A program made the position numbers and the translations under genes. Positions 40,287 to 50,244 of a stretch of DNA of 64,000 bases are shown one piece after another. The notes beneath the pieces were generated by a model. The model was not told the origin of the DNA and searched no databases. It saw only the letters and a list, made by a program, of their open reading frames with translations. Source of the DNA: Pseudomonas sp. PA27(2017) (lineage in GTDB: Bacteria > Pseudomonadota > Gammaproteobacteria > Pseudomonadales > Pseudomonadaceae); NCBI RefSeq assembly GCF_001945445.1, contig NZ_MSXW01000016.1:1-64000 (forward strand). The letters are read 5' to 3'. The stretch's first letter is position 1. Each line of letters begins with the position of its first letter.

Positions 40287-42437
40287 TCAGAACTGATATT
40301 CGATGCCAGCACCTGCGTACCATGAGCGTCCTGGCGCTGCCTCGTAAAATCGACCATTACCATCCCCGACGATTACCGAGCCTACGTATTGCTTGTCGGC
40401 GAGGTTGTCCAGGCGCAGGGTCTGGTGAGTTTTCCAGGGGCCGAAGTTCTGCTCGAAGCGGGTCCGCCAGTTGAATACCGCATAGCTCGGCGCCGCTCTT
40501 TCGGTATTGGTGTCTTCCACATACACCTTGCTGCGATAAAGCCCCTCGAGCGCGGTGCTGATGCCGTCGACCGGCTTCCACGCCAGCTCGCCGAACAGCG
40601 TGGTGCGCGGCACGCCGGGCAGGTTGTTACCTTTGTCAATGACGTTGTTACCTGCGGCAAAACGCGAATCATAGGTCGCCGCCAAGTAGGTATAGGCCAG
40701 TGCTGCCGACCACTGCTCGGTGAGCTGGCTGTCGACGCCCAGCTCGAAACCGCGCCGCAGGGTCTTGCCGGCGTTCTGGTAGCTGGTGCGCCCGCCATTG
40801 CTGCCCGCCACGACGATCTCATCGTCGGTGTTGATCTGAAAGATAGCGGCATTGATGCGAGTCGCTTGAGCTATGCGCGCCTTCAACCCTATCTCATACT
40901 GGGTACTTTCCGATGGCCTTAGCCCGTAATTCACGCCGACGCCTGCGGCGCCTGGTGAATAAGCCAATTCACCTTGAGTTGGTGTCTCAAAACCTTTACC
41001 GACACTGACATAACCGTTGAGATCCGGAGTGAAAGCATAACCGACGCTAAAAGAAGGAGTAGCTTTACTGAAGCGCTTATTACCGCTTTCATCCAAGTTA
41101 GTGGCGGTGATGTATTTATCATCAATATCAACTTCTACCGTGCTGTAACGAAGTCCGCCTTGCAGAGTCCAGTTGCCTATTGCCCAGGTAGCTTGGGCAT
41201 AAGGATCCAAGCTAGTCATCGTATCGATCTCATCGCGACGCAACTCCCCTTTATTGCCAAGCTGATCACCAACATAGTTCTGATAGCCACGTCGATCATC
41301 ACGACTCTGGTCATAGTCGAGGCCGAATACCAGCTGGAGAGTTCCCGCTACTGCGTCTATAGGTTGGAGCCAACGAACACTGCCACCATGAAACTCCCTG
41401 TCGAAGTCAACAACTCCACCCCCACGGAGATTATTCGACGGGGTCAGAGTTCCTGATGGCGTATATTTGGGAATTGAAAGGTACTGGGTAACGCTTCGCT
41501 TACCCACGTAAGCCGTTAATTGAAAAGTCGCGTCGCCAAAATAGCGCTCGTAATTCGTACCTAACTGCTGGTGATCGATACTTTTACGGGTGTTGTAGGC
41601 CAGCGCATTAGCGGTTACGGATCTCGGATCGGCCTTATAAGCCTCCCACGTCTGCCCCAGCGGATCCTGCGTGCCATTCTGCTCCAGGCTGCTGTAGATC
41701 AGCGCCAGCTTGCTGTCTTCATCGGGCTTGAAATTGAGCTTGGCGAACGTCTGGTCGCGGCGCGCCGAGCTGTGGTCGCGGTAGCCGTCGGTGTCCATGC
41801 GCGAGGCATCGAGCACGAAGCCGACGCCGTCCGCCTCGCCTTCGGCGGTCAGGTGATTGCGGGTCAGGCCATCGCTGCCGACCAGGGTTTCGGCGCCGAT
41901 ACGGGGGCGACCGACACCGTCCCTGGAGAACACCTGGATCACCCCACCGGCGTTACTGCCGTACAACGTGGAAGCCGGCCCGCGCAGCACTTCGATGCGA
42001 TCAGCGGTGTCGAGGTTGAAGGTCGCCGCCTGGCCCTGGCCGTCCGGGGTGCTGGCGGGAATGCCGTCGGTGATCAGCTTCAGCCCACGCACGCCAAAGG
42101 CCGAGCGCGCCCCGAAACCACGAGAAGATATCTGTAGATCCTGGGCATAGTTCTGACGATTCTGCACCACCAGCCCGGGCACTCGCGTCAGCACCTCGGA
42201 AGCGTTGATGCCCAACTGACCGTCGCTGATCTGTTCGCGGTCGATGCTGTCCACCGAGAACGGCAGGTCGAAACTCTGTGCCGCACTGCGCGAGCCACTG
42301 ATCACGCTGGGTTCCAGCACCAGGCTGCCAGCAGCCTCCTGCGCTTGCGATGTGCCGGCGGCTGCGCAGCTGCACAGCACGATGGCCCGGCTCAGGCGGG
42401 AAAGTTCGAAGGCGCGCGATGGGGGGCTACAGCTCAT
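40287..42437 (-). CDS. TonB-dependent outer-membrane receptor with mosaic composition
   Basis: The 716-residue protein has a signal peptide (MSCSPPSRAFELSRLSRAIV... to SQAQ), a plug domain (about 40-150: VDSIDREQISDGQLGINASE, GVRGLKLITDGIPASTPDG) and a 22-strand barrel ending in the aromatic Phe (GIEYQF). The substrate is not evident; no siderophore genes or sigma/anti-sigma pair flank it. The start at 42437 gives the signal peptide. Bases about 40850-41650 (residues about 263-530) are much richer in A and T than the gene ends, suggesting recombination of the barrel segment. Confidence 0.88.
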   Translation of the reverse strand: MSCSPPSRAFELSRLSRAIVLCSCAAAGTSQAQEAAGSLVLEPSVISGSRSAAQSFDLPFSVDSIDREQISDGQLGINASEVLTRVPGLVVQNRQNYAQDLQISSRGFGARSAFGVRGLKLITDGIPASTPDGQGQAATFNLDTADRIEVLRGPASTLYGSNAGGVIQVFSRDGVGRPRIGAETLVGSDGLTRNHLTAEGEADGVGFVLDASRMDTDGYRDHSSARRDQTFAKLNFKPDEDSKLALIYSSLEQNGTQDPLGQTWEAYKADPRSVTANALAYNTRKSIDHQQLGTNYERYFGDATFQLTAYVGKRSVTQYLSIPKYTPSGTLTPSNNLRGGGVVDFDREFHGGSVRWLQPIDAVAGTLQLVFGLDYDQSRDDRRGYQNYVGDQLGNKGELRRDEIDTMTSLDPYAQATWAIGNWTLQGGLRYSTVEVDIDDKYITATNLDESGNKRFSKATPSFSVGYAFTPDLNGYVSVGKGFETPTQGELAYSPGAAGVGVNYGLRPSESTQYEIGLKARIAQATRINAAIFQINTDDEIVVAGSNGGRTSYQNAGKTLRRGFELGVDSQLTEQWSAALAYTYLAATYDSRFAAGNNVIDKGNNLPGVPRTTLFGELAWKPVDGISTALEGLYRSKVYVEDTNTERAAPSYAVFNWRTRFEQNFGPWKTHQTLRLDNLADKQYVGSVIVGDGNGRFYEAAPGRSWYAGAGIEYQF

Positions 42438-42767
42438 TGGAAAAATCCTTTCATGGTTCGACTCGGTACCCCGTGGCGCAACCACCCGGATCGGATGGCC
42501 CAGGCCTGGCGGGAGACCTGACCGCTCGGCAGCTCAGCCACGCGGTCGCACAGCCCGCCATTGTGACCGGTGCAGGCCTGAGGTGCGACCCGCAGGCCAA
42601 CACCGTCGTTCAAACAATAGTGCCGGATGACTGCCGGACGCCTTGAGCGCATGGCCATGGGCACGCCGCTTATTGCAACGGTAAGCCTATACCGGCAAAC
42701 GGTGAGCTTGCCTTGCGTGCATCATCCAGCAACACTGCCGCCCTTCATTCTTCGATGGGAGCCTGCC
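42438..42767. other. Divergent intergenic region, possibly a structured leader
   Basis: This 330-bp region separates the TonB receptor (minus) from the EamA transporter (plus). Several short inverted repeats occur on the minus transcript (GCCTG...CAGGC near 42575-42598; CGGTA...TACCG near 42680-42695), so a structured 5' leader is possible. I found no Fur, Zur or riboswitch signature that I would defend. Confidence 0.4.
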
Positions 42768-43655
42768 TTGCGCCCTGCCGACATGCTGCGCCTCCTGCTG
42801 CTCGCTGCGATCTGGGGCGCCAGCTTCCTGTTCATGCGGATCGTCGCGCCGGTCATCGGCAGCATGCCAACGGCGTTCTTTCGCGCCTCGATCGCCATGC
42901 TGGGCCTGCTGGCGATCCTGTTGCTGATGCGGGTCAAGTGGGATTTCCAAGGCAAGCTGGGCCTGTGCCTGATACTCGGAATAATCAATGCCGGCATTCC
43001 ATCGGCCATGTACAGCATGGCCGCGCTGGTGCTGCCGGCGGGTTACTCGGCGATCATCAATGCCACCACGCCGATGATGGGCGTGCTGATCGGCGCCCTG
43101 TTCTTCGCCGAAGCGATGACGATGAGCCGCGCAGCGGGTGTCGCCCTGGGCCTTTTCGGTGTCGCCGTGCTGACCCGCAGCGGGCCGGCAGAGCTGGACA
43201 TGGGTTTGGTGCTCGGCGCCCTCGCCTGCCTGTTGGCGACCGCCTGCTACGGCGTGGCAGGTTTTCTGACGCGGCGCTGGATAGCGGGACGCTTGGACAA
43301 TCGCCTAACCGCGTTCGGCAGTTTGCTGGGCGCCAGCCTGTTTCTGCTGCCGCTGTTCGCCGGCTCGCTGGCGCTGCAGGCTCCGCACAGTTGGGGTGGC
43401 TGGCTGGAATGGGCATCGCTGTTGGGCCTGGGACTGGGCTGCACGGCCTTCGCCTATGTGCTGTATTTCCGCCTGCTCAACGACATCGGGCCGATCAAGG
43501 CGTCGACCACCACCTTTCTGATCCCGATCTTCGGCGTGCTCTGGGGTGCGCTGCTGCTTGGCGAGCCGCTGTCCTGGGCGCACCTGTACGGCGGCGTGCT
43601 GATCGCTATCGCGTTGTGGCTGGTGGTTCGACCTACGAAGAGCCTAGCGGCTTAA
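42768..43655 (+). CDS. EamA/DMT-family transporter
   Basis: This 295-residue protein has ten predicted membrane helices in two EamA repeats (about 5-140 and 150-285). It contains WGASFLFMRIVAPVIG at the start and GPIKASTTTFLIPIFGVLWGALLLGEPL near the end, typical of the drug/metabolite transporter family. I chose the TTG at 42768-42770 because GGGAG lies six bases upstream. The ATG at 42783 lacks a site, and the upstream ATG adds a hydrophilic 47-residue extension. The substrate is unknown. Confidence 0.85.
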   Translation: MRPADMLRLLLLAAIWGASFLFMRIVAPVIGSMPTAFFRASIAMLGLLAILLLMRVKWDFQGKLGLCLILGIINAGIPSAMYSMAALVLPAGYSAIINATTPMMGVLIGALFFAEAMTMSRAAGVALGLFGVAVLTRSGPAELDMGLVLGALACLLATACYGVAGFLTRRWIAGRLDNRLTAFGSLLGASLFLLPLFAGSLALQAPHSWGGWLEWASLLGLGLGCTAFAYVLYFRLLNDIGPIKASTTTFLIPIFGVLWGALLLGEPLSWAHLYGGVLIAIALWLVVRPTKSLAA

Positions 43656-43925
43656 CTAAAGCTGCCCCGCTGCAGTGGGCGCTAGCTTGAACGATTAGTG
43701 GGTCTGAACATGATGTCGAGCGCTAGCGTTGGTGGGCTGAAGCCCATGGCTTGAGGTCGACTGCATATTTTGTGGACGCGGGCGGGGACGCCTGGTCCAT
43801 GCCCGCGAATCGGGCGCATGACGCCCTCCCACATCGGACAGAACTGGCGCGACCTTCCATTAGCCCGTGGCCGGGCGGTAATTGCGGCGTTGGTCCATGA
43901 CTCATTCGGCTTGATCGACTCGTCC
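43656..43925. other. Non-coding region with degenerate REP-like sequence
   Basis: This stretch holds GGTGGGCTGAAGCCCA (a small inverted repeat of a type common in Pseudomonas intergenic DNA) and a pair of gcgctagc blocks 40 bp apart. It also has a GCCCGCGAATCGGGCG hairpin near 43801. No convincing gene is seen. It ends at the left inverted repeat of the MITE. Confidence 0.45.
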
Positions 43926-44260
43926 CTAGGGTCTGTTCCCGTTTCACGCACGGCCGCGCCGGAGCCAGTTCTTGCGCGAGGCAAGGGCCGCGCCCGCTCC
44001 CGGCGGGCTTGCGGCATTTCCCACATCCATGTGGGTCACACAGATGCGAAGTTTGGCAGGCCAAATGAGCCATCGAGTAACGCCGCATCGCGCAAAAACT
44101 GGCCCGGCCCTCCGGGTTGCGCGGGAAATGACCTCCGCTGTCGTTGCAGGACTTGGCAAGGGAAAACGCGGACGGCTAGTCCATTCCCTGCGTCCTGCGC
44201 CTAACCGGAGGCCATTTCTCGCGGCAACGCGGCTCGCGCTGAAACGGGAACAGACCCTAG
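43926..44260. mobile_element. MITE-like element with perfect 21-bp terminal inverted repeats
   Basis: The 21 bases at 43926-43946 (starting ctagggtctgttcccg) are the exact reverse complement of 44240-44260. The enclosed 335 bp has no credible open frame, and the inner ends show further imperfect inverted similarity. Both ends carry CTAG, consistent with the YTAR-type target duplication of IS5-group elements. Because CTAG is palindromic, it could be either part of the repeat or the target. It sits between the convergent eamA and cysK genes. A parent transposase is not in the window. Confidence 0.8.
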
Positions 44261-44301
44261 CGGGCGCTGGAGACGAGCGGATCAGCAGTGCAGCCAATCG
44301 C

Positions 44302-45276
<975 letters not shown>

Positions 45277-45410
45277 GGTGTATCGGTTCCTTGTCATGAC
45301 TGAGCCCGTCAGCCTATGCCTCAAGCCCAGGCGCGTCCAGCGTCTGGAAATTCGAACTCCGGCGGATCGGCAGCAGTCCACTCCACACACCGCGCAACCG
45401 GACGCCCACG

Positions 45411-46484
45411 ATGAAACGTCGCTACAGCCTGCCCCTGTGGATCTGCCTCGGCCTGCTCGCCCTGATACTGGTCGTGCACATCGCCCTGCCCTACATGGTG
45501 CGCAACTACCTGAACGACAGGCTGGCCGAGATGGGCGACTACCGCGGGCATATCGATGATATCGACGTGGCGCTGTGGCGCGGCGGCTACCGCATCAATG
45601 GCCTGCGTATCGTCAAGGTCACCCAGGACCTGCCGGTGCCGTTCGTCGACGCCCCGCAGATCGATATCTCGGTAAGCTGGAACGAGCTGCTGGAGAAACA
45701 GGCCGTGGTCGCCCGAGTGGTATTCGAGCGACCGGAAGTGAACTTCGTCGACGGCAAGAGCCGCGAAGACTCGCAGACCGGTGAAGGCACCGACTGGCGC
45801 GAGCAGCTGAACAAGCTACTGCCCATCACCCTCAACGAAGTGCGCATCAACGATGGCACCCTGGGCTTCTACAACTTCAATGCCTCGCCGCCGGTGAAGC
45901 TCAAGGCCAACGATATCCAGGCCAGCCTCTACAACCTGACCAACGTGGCCGACGAACAGGGCGATCGCGTGGCGCGCTTCGAGGGCAAGGCCAAGCTGAT
46001 GGATCAGGCGCCGCTGGAAGCCAGTGCCGTGTTCGACCCTTTCCACAACTTCCAGGATTTCGAGTTCCGCGTACGGGCCACCAATATCGAATTGCCGCGC
46101 CTGAATGACCTGGCCAACGCCTACGGCAAGTTCGACTTCAAATCGGGCACCGGCGATATCGTCATCGAGGCCTTCGCCGAAGACTCCCAGCTCAGCGGCT
46201 ATATCAAACCACTGCTGCGCAACGTCGAAGTGTTCGACTGGCAGCAGGATGTCGAGAACGCCGACAAGGGCTTCTTTCGCTCGATCTGGGAGGCCGTTGT
46301 GGCCGGTAGCGAGAAGGTACTGAAGAATCGCCCGCGCGATCAGATCGCCACCCGCGTAGAACTGCGCGGCAGCACCAAACAGCAAGACGTCAGCGCCTTC
46401 CAGGCATTCATCGGCATCCTGCGCAACGGTTTCGTGCAGGCCTTCAACAGTGGTTTCGAACGCGACGCTGCTGAAGAACCCTGA
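45411..46484 (+). CDS. DUF748/AsmA-like membrane-anchored protein
   Basis: The 357-residue protein has one N-terminal membrane helix (about 8-30) and a long beta-rich periplasmic region. That region resembles AsmA/DUF748 proteins, with [40 protein letters not shown] and [21 protein letters not shown]. Such proteins are implicated in moving phospholipids between membranes. It is divergent from cysK and 103 bp upstream of the MoxR ATPase gene. No partner lipid genes flank it, so the role is inferred from fold. Confidence 0.85.
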   Translation: MKRRYSLPLWICLGLLALILVVHIALPYMVRNYLNDRLAEMGDYRGHIDDIDVALWRGGYRINGLRIVKVTQDLPVPFVDAPQIDISVSWNELLEKQAVVARVVFERPEVNFVDGKSREDSQTGEGTDWREQLNKLLPITLNEVRINDGTLGFYNFNASPPVKLKANDIQASLYNLTNVADEQGDRVARFEGKAKLMDQAPLEASAVFDPFHNFQDFEFRVRATNIELPRLNDLANAYGKFDFKSGTGDIVIEAFAEDSQLSGYIKPLLRNVEVFDWQQDVENADKGFFRSIWEAVVAGSEKVLKNRPRDQIATRVELRGSTKQQDVSAFQAFIGILRNGFVQAFNSGFERDAAEEP

Positions 46485-46587
46485 GCGCGTCCATTCAATG
46501 ACTGAATACCCCAGGCGCGTTCACACTCATGCGCCGGGCGCGCTATAGTCGCCCCTTTCGCATCCGCCTGCCGCGTGAGGATTCCCG

Positions 46588-47433
46588 ATGAAGTTCGAAG
46601 GCACCGAGCACTATGTCGCCACCGATGACCTCAAGCTCGCGGTCAATGCCGCCATCACCCTGCAGCGCCCGCTGTTGGTCAAGGGCGAACCGGGCACCGG
46701 CAAGACCCTGCTCGCCGAGCAACTGGCCGAATCCTTCGGCACGCGGCTGATCACCTGGCACATCAAGTCGACCACCAAGGCGCACCAGGGCCTCTACGAG
46801 TACGATGCGGTAAGCCGCCTGCGCGACTCGCAATTGAGCGCCGACAAGGTTCACGACGTTCGCAACTACATCAAGAAGGGCAAGCTCTGGGAGGCCTTCG
46901 AAGCCGAGGAGCGCGTGGTCCTGCTGATCGACGAGATCGACAAGGCCGACATCGAGTTTCCCAACGACCTGTTGCAGGAACTCGACAAGATGGAGTTCTA
47001 CGTTTACGAGACCGACGAGACGATCAAGGCCAAGCACCGGCCGATCATCATCATCACCTCGAACAACGAAAAGGAGCTGCCGGATGCCTTCCTGCGCCGC
47101 TGTTTCTTCCACTACATCGCCTTTCCGGATCGCCAGACCCTGCAAAAGATCGTCGACGTGCACTACCCCGGCATCAGCAACAGCCTGGTGGCCGAAGCGC
47201 TGGACGTGTTCTTCGACGTGCGCAAGGTGCCGGGCTTGAAGAAGAAGCCCTCGACCAGCGAGCTGGTCGACTGGCTCAAGCTGCTGATGGCCGACAATAT
47301 CGGCGAAGCGGTGCTGCGCGAGCGCGACCCGACCAAGGCCATTCCACCGCTGGCCGGTGCCCTGGTGAAGAACGAGCAGGATGTGCAGTTGCTCGAGCGC
47401 CTCGCCTTCATGGCCCGCCGCACTTCTCGGTAA
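46588..47433 (+). CDS. MoxR-family AAA+ ATPase
   Basis: The 281-residue protein has Walker A GEPGTGKTLLAEQLAE (about 33), Walker B VVLLIDEIDKADIEFPN (about 109), sensor-1 ITSNNEKELPDAFLRRC with the arginine finger, and a C-terminal lid. MoxR proteins work with a VWA-domain partner as chaperones that insert cofactors or mature complexes. The partner is encoded 206 bp downstream (47639), after an unusual palindrome. The start is preceded by GAGGATT. Confidence 0.93.
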   Translation: MKFEGTEHYVATDDLKLAVNAAITLQRPLLVKGEPGTGKTLLAEQLAESFGTRLITWHIKSTTKAHQGLYEYDAVSRLRDSQLSADKVHDVRNYIKKGKLWEAFEAEERVVLLIDEIDKADIEFPNDLLQELDKMEFYVYETDETIKAKHRPIIIITSNNEKELPDAFLRRCFFHYIAFPDRQTLQKIVDVHYPGISNSLVAEALDVFFDVRKVPGLKKKPSTSELVDWLKLLMADNIGEAVLRERDPTKAIPPLAGALVKNEQDVQLLERLAFMARRTSR

Positions 47434-47468
47434 AAAACCGGGCTGCTGCGCGTCGGCCATGCTACGTT

Positions 47469-47526
47469 GGAATCAGGTTCGCAATGCTCATGTACAAAAG
47501 TACACTCCGCTTGCTCACCTGATTCC
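47469..47526. repeat. Large imperfect palindrome between moxR-like and VWA genes
   Basis: GGAATCAGGT at 47469 is matched by ACCTGATTCC at 47517-47526. The two 27-base arms around an AAAA loop pair at 19 positions by hand count, including GTAC next to the loop. Flanking gccatgct and aggcaaggc-like sequences extend the similarity. The element stands in the 205-bp gap of what would otherwise be an operon. It looks like a dispersed Pseudomonas intergenic repeat with potential to act as an attenuator; it lacks a U-run. Confidence 0.7.
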
Positions 47527-47638
47527 GCCTTGCCTGGCTCTAGCTCGCGAGCCCTTGCACCGAGTGATCCAATAGCCGTTACCGGCAAATGGCGCTGACG
47601 CAATGCATCAGGGCTGATTAACAAACGAGGGTGCAGCC

Positions 47639-48817
47639 ATGCTGCTCAACCTGTTCAACGAAATGCGCGCGGCCAAGGTGCCGGTGTCCCTGCGTGAGTT
47701 GCTCGACCTGATCGATGCGCTCGAGCACAAGGTCGTGTTCGCCGACATGGACGAGTTCTATTACCTGGCGCGCGCCATTCTGGTGAAGGACGAGCGCCAT
47801 TTCGACAAGTTCGACCGGGCCTTCGCCGCCTATTTCGACGGTTTGCAAAACCTCGATCAGCACCTCGAAGCGCTGATTCCCGAAGAGTGGCTGCGCAAGG
47901 AATTCGAGCGTTCGCTGAGCGACGAGGAACGCGCGCAGATCCAGTCGCTTGGCGGCCTCGACAAGCTGATCGAGGCCTTCAAGAAACGCCTGGAAGAACA
48001 GAAGGAACGCCACGCCGGCGGCAACAAGTGGATCGGCACCGGCGGCACCAGCCCCTTCGGCTCGGGCGGCTACAACCCGGAAGGCATCCGCGTGGGTGAT
48101 GCCGGCAAGCGCCAGGGCAAGGCGGTCAAGGTGTGGGATCAGCGCGAGTACAGAAACCTCGACGACTCGGTGGAGATCGGCACGCGCAACATCAAGGTCG
48201 CCCTACGCCGCCTGCGCAAGTTCGCCCGGCAGGGCGCCCAGGACGAGCTGGACCTGGACGGCACCATCGACCACACCGCCCGCGACGGCGGCCTGCTGAA
48301 CATCCAGATGCGCCCGGAGCGCCGCAACACGGTCAAGCTGCTCCTGCTGTTCGATATCGGCGGCTCCATGGACGCCCATGTGAAGGTCTGCGAGGAGCTG
48401 TTCTCGGCCTGCCGTACCGAGTTCAAGCACATGGAGTATTTCTACTTTCACAACTGCGTGTACGAATCGGTGTGGAAGAACAACCTGCGGCGCAATGCCG
48501 AACGCGTTTCCACCCATGACCTGCTGCACAAGTACGGCGCCGACTACAAGGTGGTGTTCATCGGCGATGCGGCCATGGCGCCCTACGAGATCACCCAGCC
48601 GGGCGGCAGTGTCGAGCACTGGAACGAGGAAGCGGGTTACCTGTGGCTGCAGCGCTTCATGGAAACCTACAAGAAGCTCATCTGGATCAACCCCTACCCA
48701 CGTGAAGCCTGGGACTACACCAGCTCGACGCGCATCATCCGCGATCTGATCAGCGACCAGATGTTCCCACTGACCCTGCAGGGCCTGGAAGACGGCATGC
48801 GCTTTCTGGCCAAGTAG
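47639..48817 (+). CDS. VWA-domain (CoxE-like) protein, MoxR partner
   Basis: The 392-residue protein has an N-terminal helical CoxE-like region (about 1-130), a Gly-rich linker (about 120-150: GGNKWIGTGGTSPFGSGGYN), and a C-terminal VWA domain (about 215-392). The metal-site motif reads LLFDIGGSMD: the first serine of DxSxS is replaced by glycine. Downstream elements are kept (VVFIGDAAMAPYEI). It probably acts with the upstream MoxR ATPase; the client complex is unknown. Two genes in this order are common in Pseudomonas. Confidence 0.88.
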   Translation: MLLNLFNEMRAAKVPVSLRELLDLIDALEHKVVFADMDEFYYLARAILVKDERHFDKFDRAFAAYFDGLQNLDQHLEALIPEEWLRKEFERSLSDEERAQIQSLGGLDKLIEAFKKRLEEQKERHAGGNKWIGTGGTSPFGSGGYNPEGIRVGDAGKRQGKAVKVWDQREYRNLDDSVEIGTRNIKVALRRLRKFARQGAQDELDLDGTIDHTARDGGLLNIQMRPERRNTVKLLLLFDIGGSMDAHVKVCEELFSACRTEFKHMEYFYFHNCVYESVWKNNLRRNAERVSTHDLLHKYGADYKVVFIGDAAMAPYEITQPGGSVEHWNEEAGYLWLQRFMETYKKLIWINPYPREAWDYTSSTRIIRDLISDQMFPLTLQGLEDGMRFLAK

Positions 48818-48875
48818 CTACGCACCGGTAGCCTGGGTCGAGCGCAGCGACACCCGGGAGACGGGCAACCTGCTC

Positions 48876-49409
48876 TCAGCGCATGCGCGGTGTCTGCCGC
48901 TCGGGCAGGCTGCGGCGTTCGCGGCGCCGCAATGGCAAGGCCAGCAACAGCAGAATGCTTTCCACCATCCAGGCCAGGAACAGCGCGCAGGCGATACCCC
49001 AGGCGATGGCCTCTGGCGCCAGCAGCACCTGATAGCGATAAGCGGTGCGTGTTTCCGCCAGCAACTGTGCGTCGGCCGCGGTCGCCAGGTGCCAGACCTG
49101 TCGGTACCAGGCCCCCTGCATGGCCAACGATTCCTGCTCCAGCAGCGCCGAGCGCTCGACCAACAGAGCGACGCTGCGTGCATCGCTATGCATCACCGGG
49201 TCGCTGCTGTTGCGGTAATGGCCGACCAGCCGCTGCAGATCGCCATCGAAGAAGCGCCGAGCAGTGTCGCGAAAGCCGCTCAGGCTCTGCTCGGACTCCA
49301 GGCGATGGGCCTCGACGCGTTTGGCGTAATCATCGATGAAGCCCGGCACCTGAACGCCGAGCAACAGGCCGAGGGCGAACAACGCCAGACGCAGATAGCT
49401 TCTTATCAT
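48876..49409 (-). CDS. DUF2937 membrane protein
   Basis: The 177-residue protein has two membrane helices, at about 5-22 and 132-160. The region between is amphipathic and charged with a coiled-coil tendency (FIDDYAKRVEAHRLESEQSLSG shortened from context), facing the periplasm if the N-terminus is inside. It matches DUF2937 in length and layout. No function is known. It is convergent with the VWA gene and 34 bp downstream of the glutamine amidotransferase. Confidence 0.8.
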   Translation of the reverse strand: MIRSYLRLALFALGLLLGVQVPGFIDDYAKRVEAHRLESEQSLSGFRDTARRFFDGDLQRLVGHYRNSSDPVMHSDARSVALLVERSALLEQESLAMQGAWYRQVWHLATAADAQLLAETRTAYRYQVLLAPEAIAWGIACALFLAWMVESILLLLALPLRRRERRSLPERQTPRMR

Positions 49410-49443
49410 CCTTCACTCGCGGCCCCGCCACGCGGGACGTCAG

Positions 49444-50220
49444 TCAGTTGCTCAGGCCCTGGGCGATGCATTCGCCCCCGCGCCACAGGCGCCATTCGCC
49501 CGGCTGGTACAGCGACCACTGCTCGTTATCGGTCAGCGGCTCGGTGGCCAGCACCGAAACCACGTCGTCGGGCGTGGTTTCGGCATGAAAATCCACGCTC
49601 ATGTCGGCGTCACGCAGGTGCGCAGGCCCGAAGGGTGCACGCCGGGTGATGTGCGCCAGCTTGGTGGAGCAGAAGCTGAACAACCAGTCGCCGTCGCTGA
49701 GCAGGCAGTTGAACACGCCATGCTGTCGATAGGCCGCGCAGGCCGCGACAAGTTCAGGCAACAGCACCTCGACCGGCACGGCTTCCGGGAAGGCGGTACG
49801 AATACGGTTGAGCAAGTCGCAGAAGGCCGACTCGCTGTCGGTGTCGCCCACTGCACGGTAGAAGCTCAGGGCCGGGCGGAAGTCGGCCAACTGGCCGTTA
49901 TGGGCGAAGCACCAGTTGCGTCCCCACAGCTCGCGTACGAAAGGATGGGTGTTGGCCAGACACACGCGGCCGACGTTAGCCTGGCGGATATGGCCGATCA
50001 CCACCTCGCTCTTGATCGGATAGCGCTGCACCAGTTGCGCCACCTCTGACTCGCTGCTCGCCCGTGGATCCTGGAACAGGCGCAGGCCACGCCCTTCATA
50101 GAAGCCGATACCCCAGCCATCGCGATGCGGCCCGGTACGCCCGCCCCGCTGCATCAGCCCGGTAAAGCTGAAGACGATATCGGTAGGGACGTTGGCGCTC
50201 ATGCCGAGCAATTCACACAT
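49444..50220 (-). CDS. Class II glutamine amidotransferase (YafJ type)
   Basis: This 258-residue protein begins MCELLGMSANVPTDIVFSF; after Met removal Cys2 is the N-terminal nucleophile. Other N-terminal-nucleophile motifs are present: GPHRDGWGIGFYEG, GHIRQANVG, LANTHPFVRELWGRNWCFAHNGQL. It hydrolyses glutamine, releasing ammonia for an unknown acceptor; there is no fused synthetase domain. It lies upstream of the DUF2937 gene and 24 bp downstream of another small membrane protein gene. Confidence 0.88.
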   Translation of the reverse strand: MCELLGMSANVPTDIVFSFTGLMQRGGRTGPHRDGWGIGFYEGRGLRLFQDPRASSESEVAQLVQRYPIKSEVVIGHIRQANVGRVCLANTHPFVRELWGRNWCFAHNGQLADFRPALSFYRAVGDTDSESAFCDLLNRIRTAFPEAVPVEVLLPELVAACAAYRQHGVFNCLLSDGDWLFSFCSTKLAHITRRAPFGPAHLRDADMSVDFHAETTPDDVVSVLATEPLTDNEQWSLYQPGEWRLWRGGECIAQGLSN

Positions 50221-50244
50221 GGCCTGGTTCTCGGTTGATCGGGC

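Noticed and set aside
42480-42700. Cobalamin riboswitch upstream of the TonB receptor
   Set aside because: gcaacggtaagc and ggagacctg-like strings exist on the plus strand, but in the wrong order and on the strand opposite to the receptor. The other conserved blocks are missing.
43682-44297. Several ORFs over the MITE and its flanks
   Set aside because: None has a credible RBS or family features, all overlap each other on both strands, and the region is bounded by inverted repeats.
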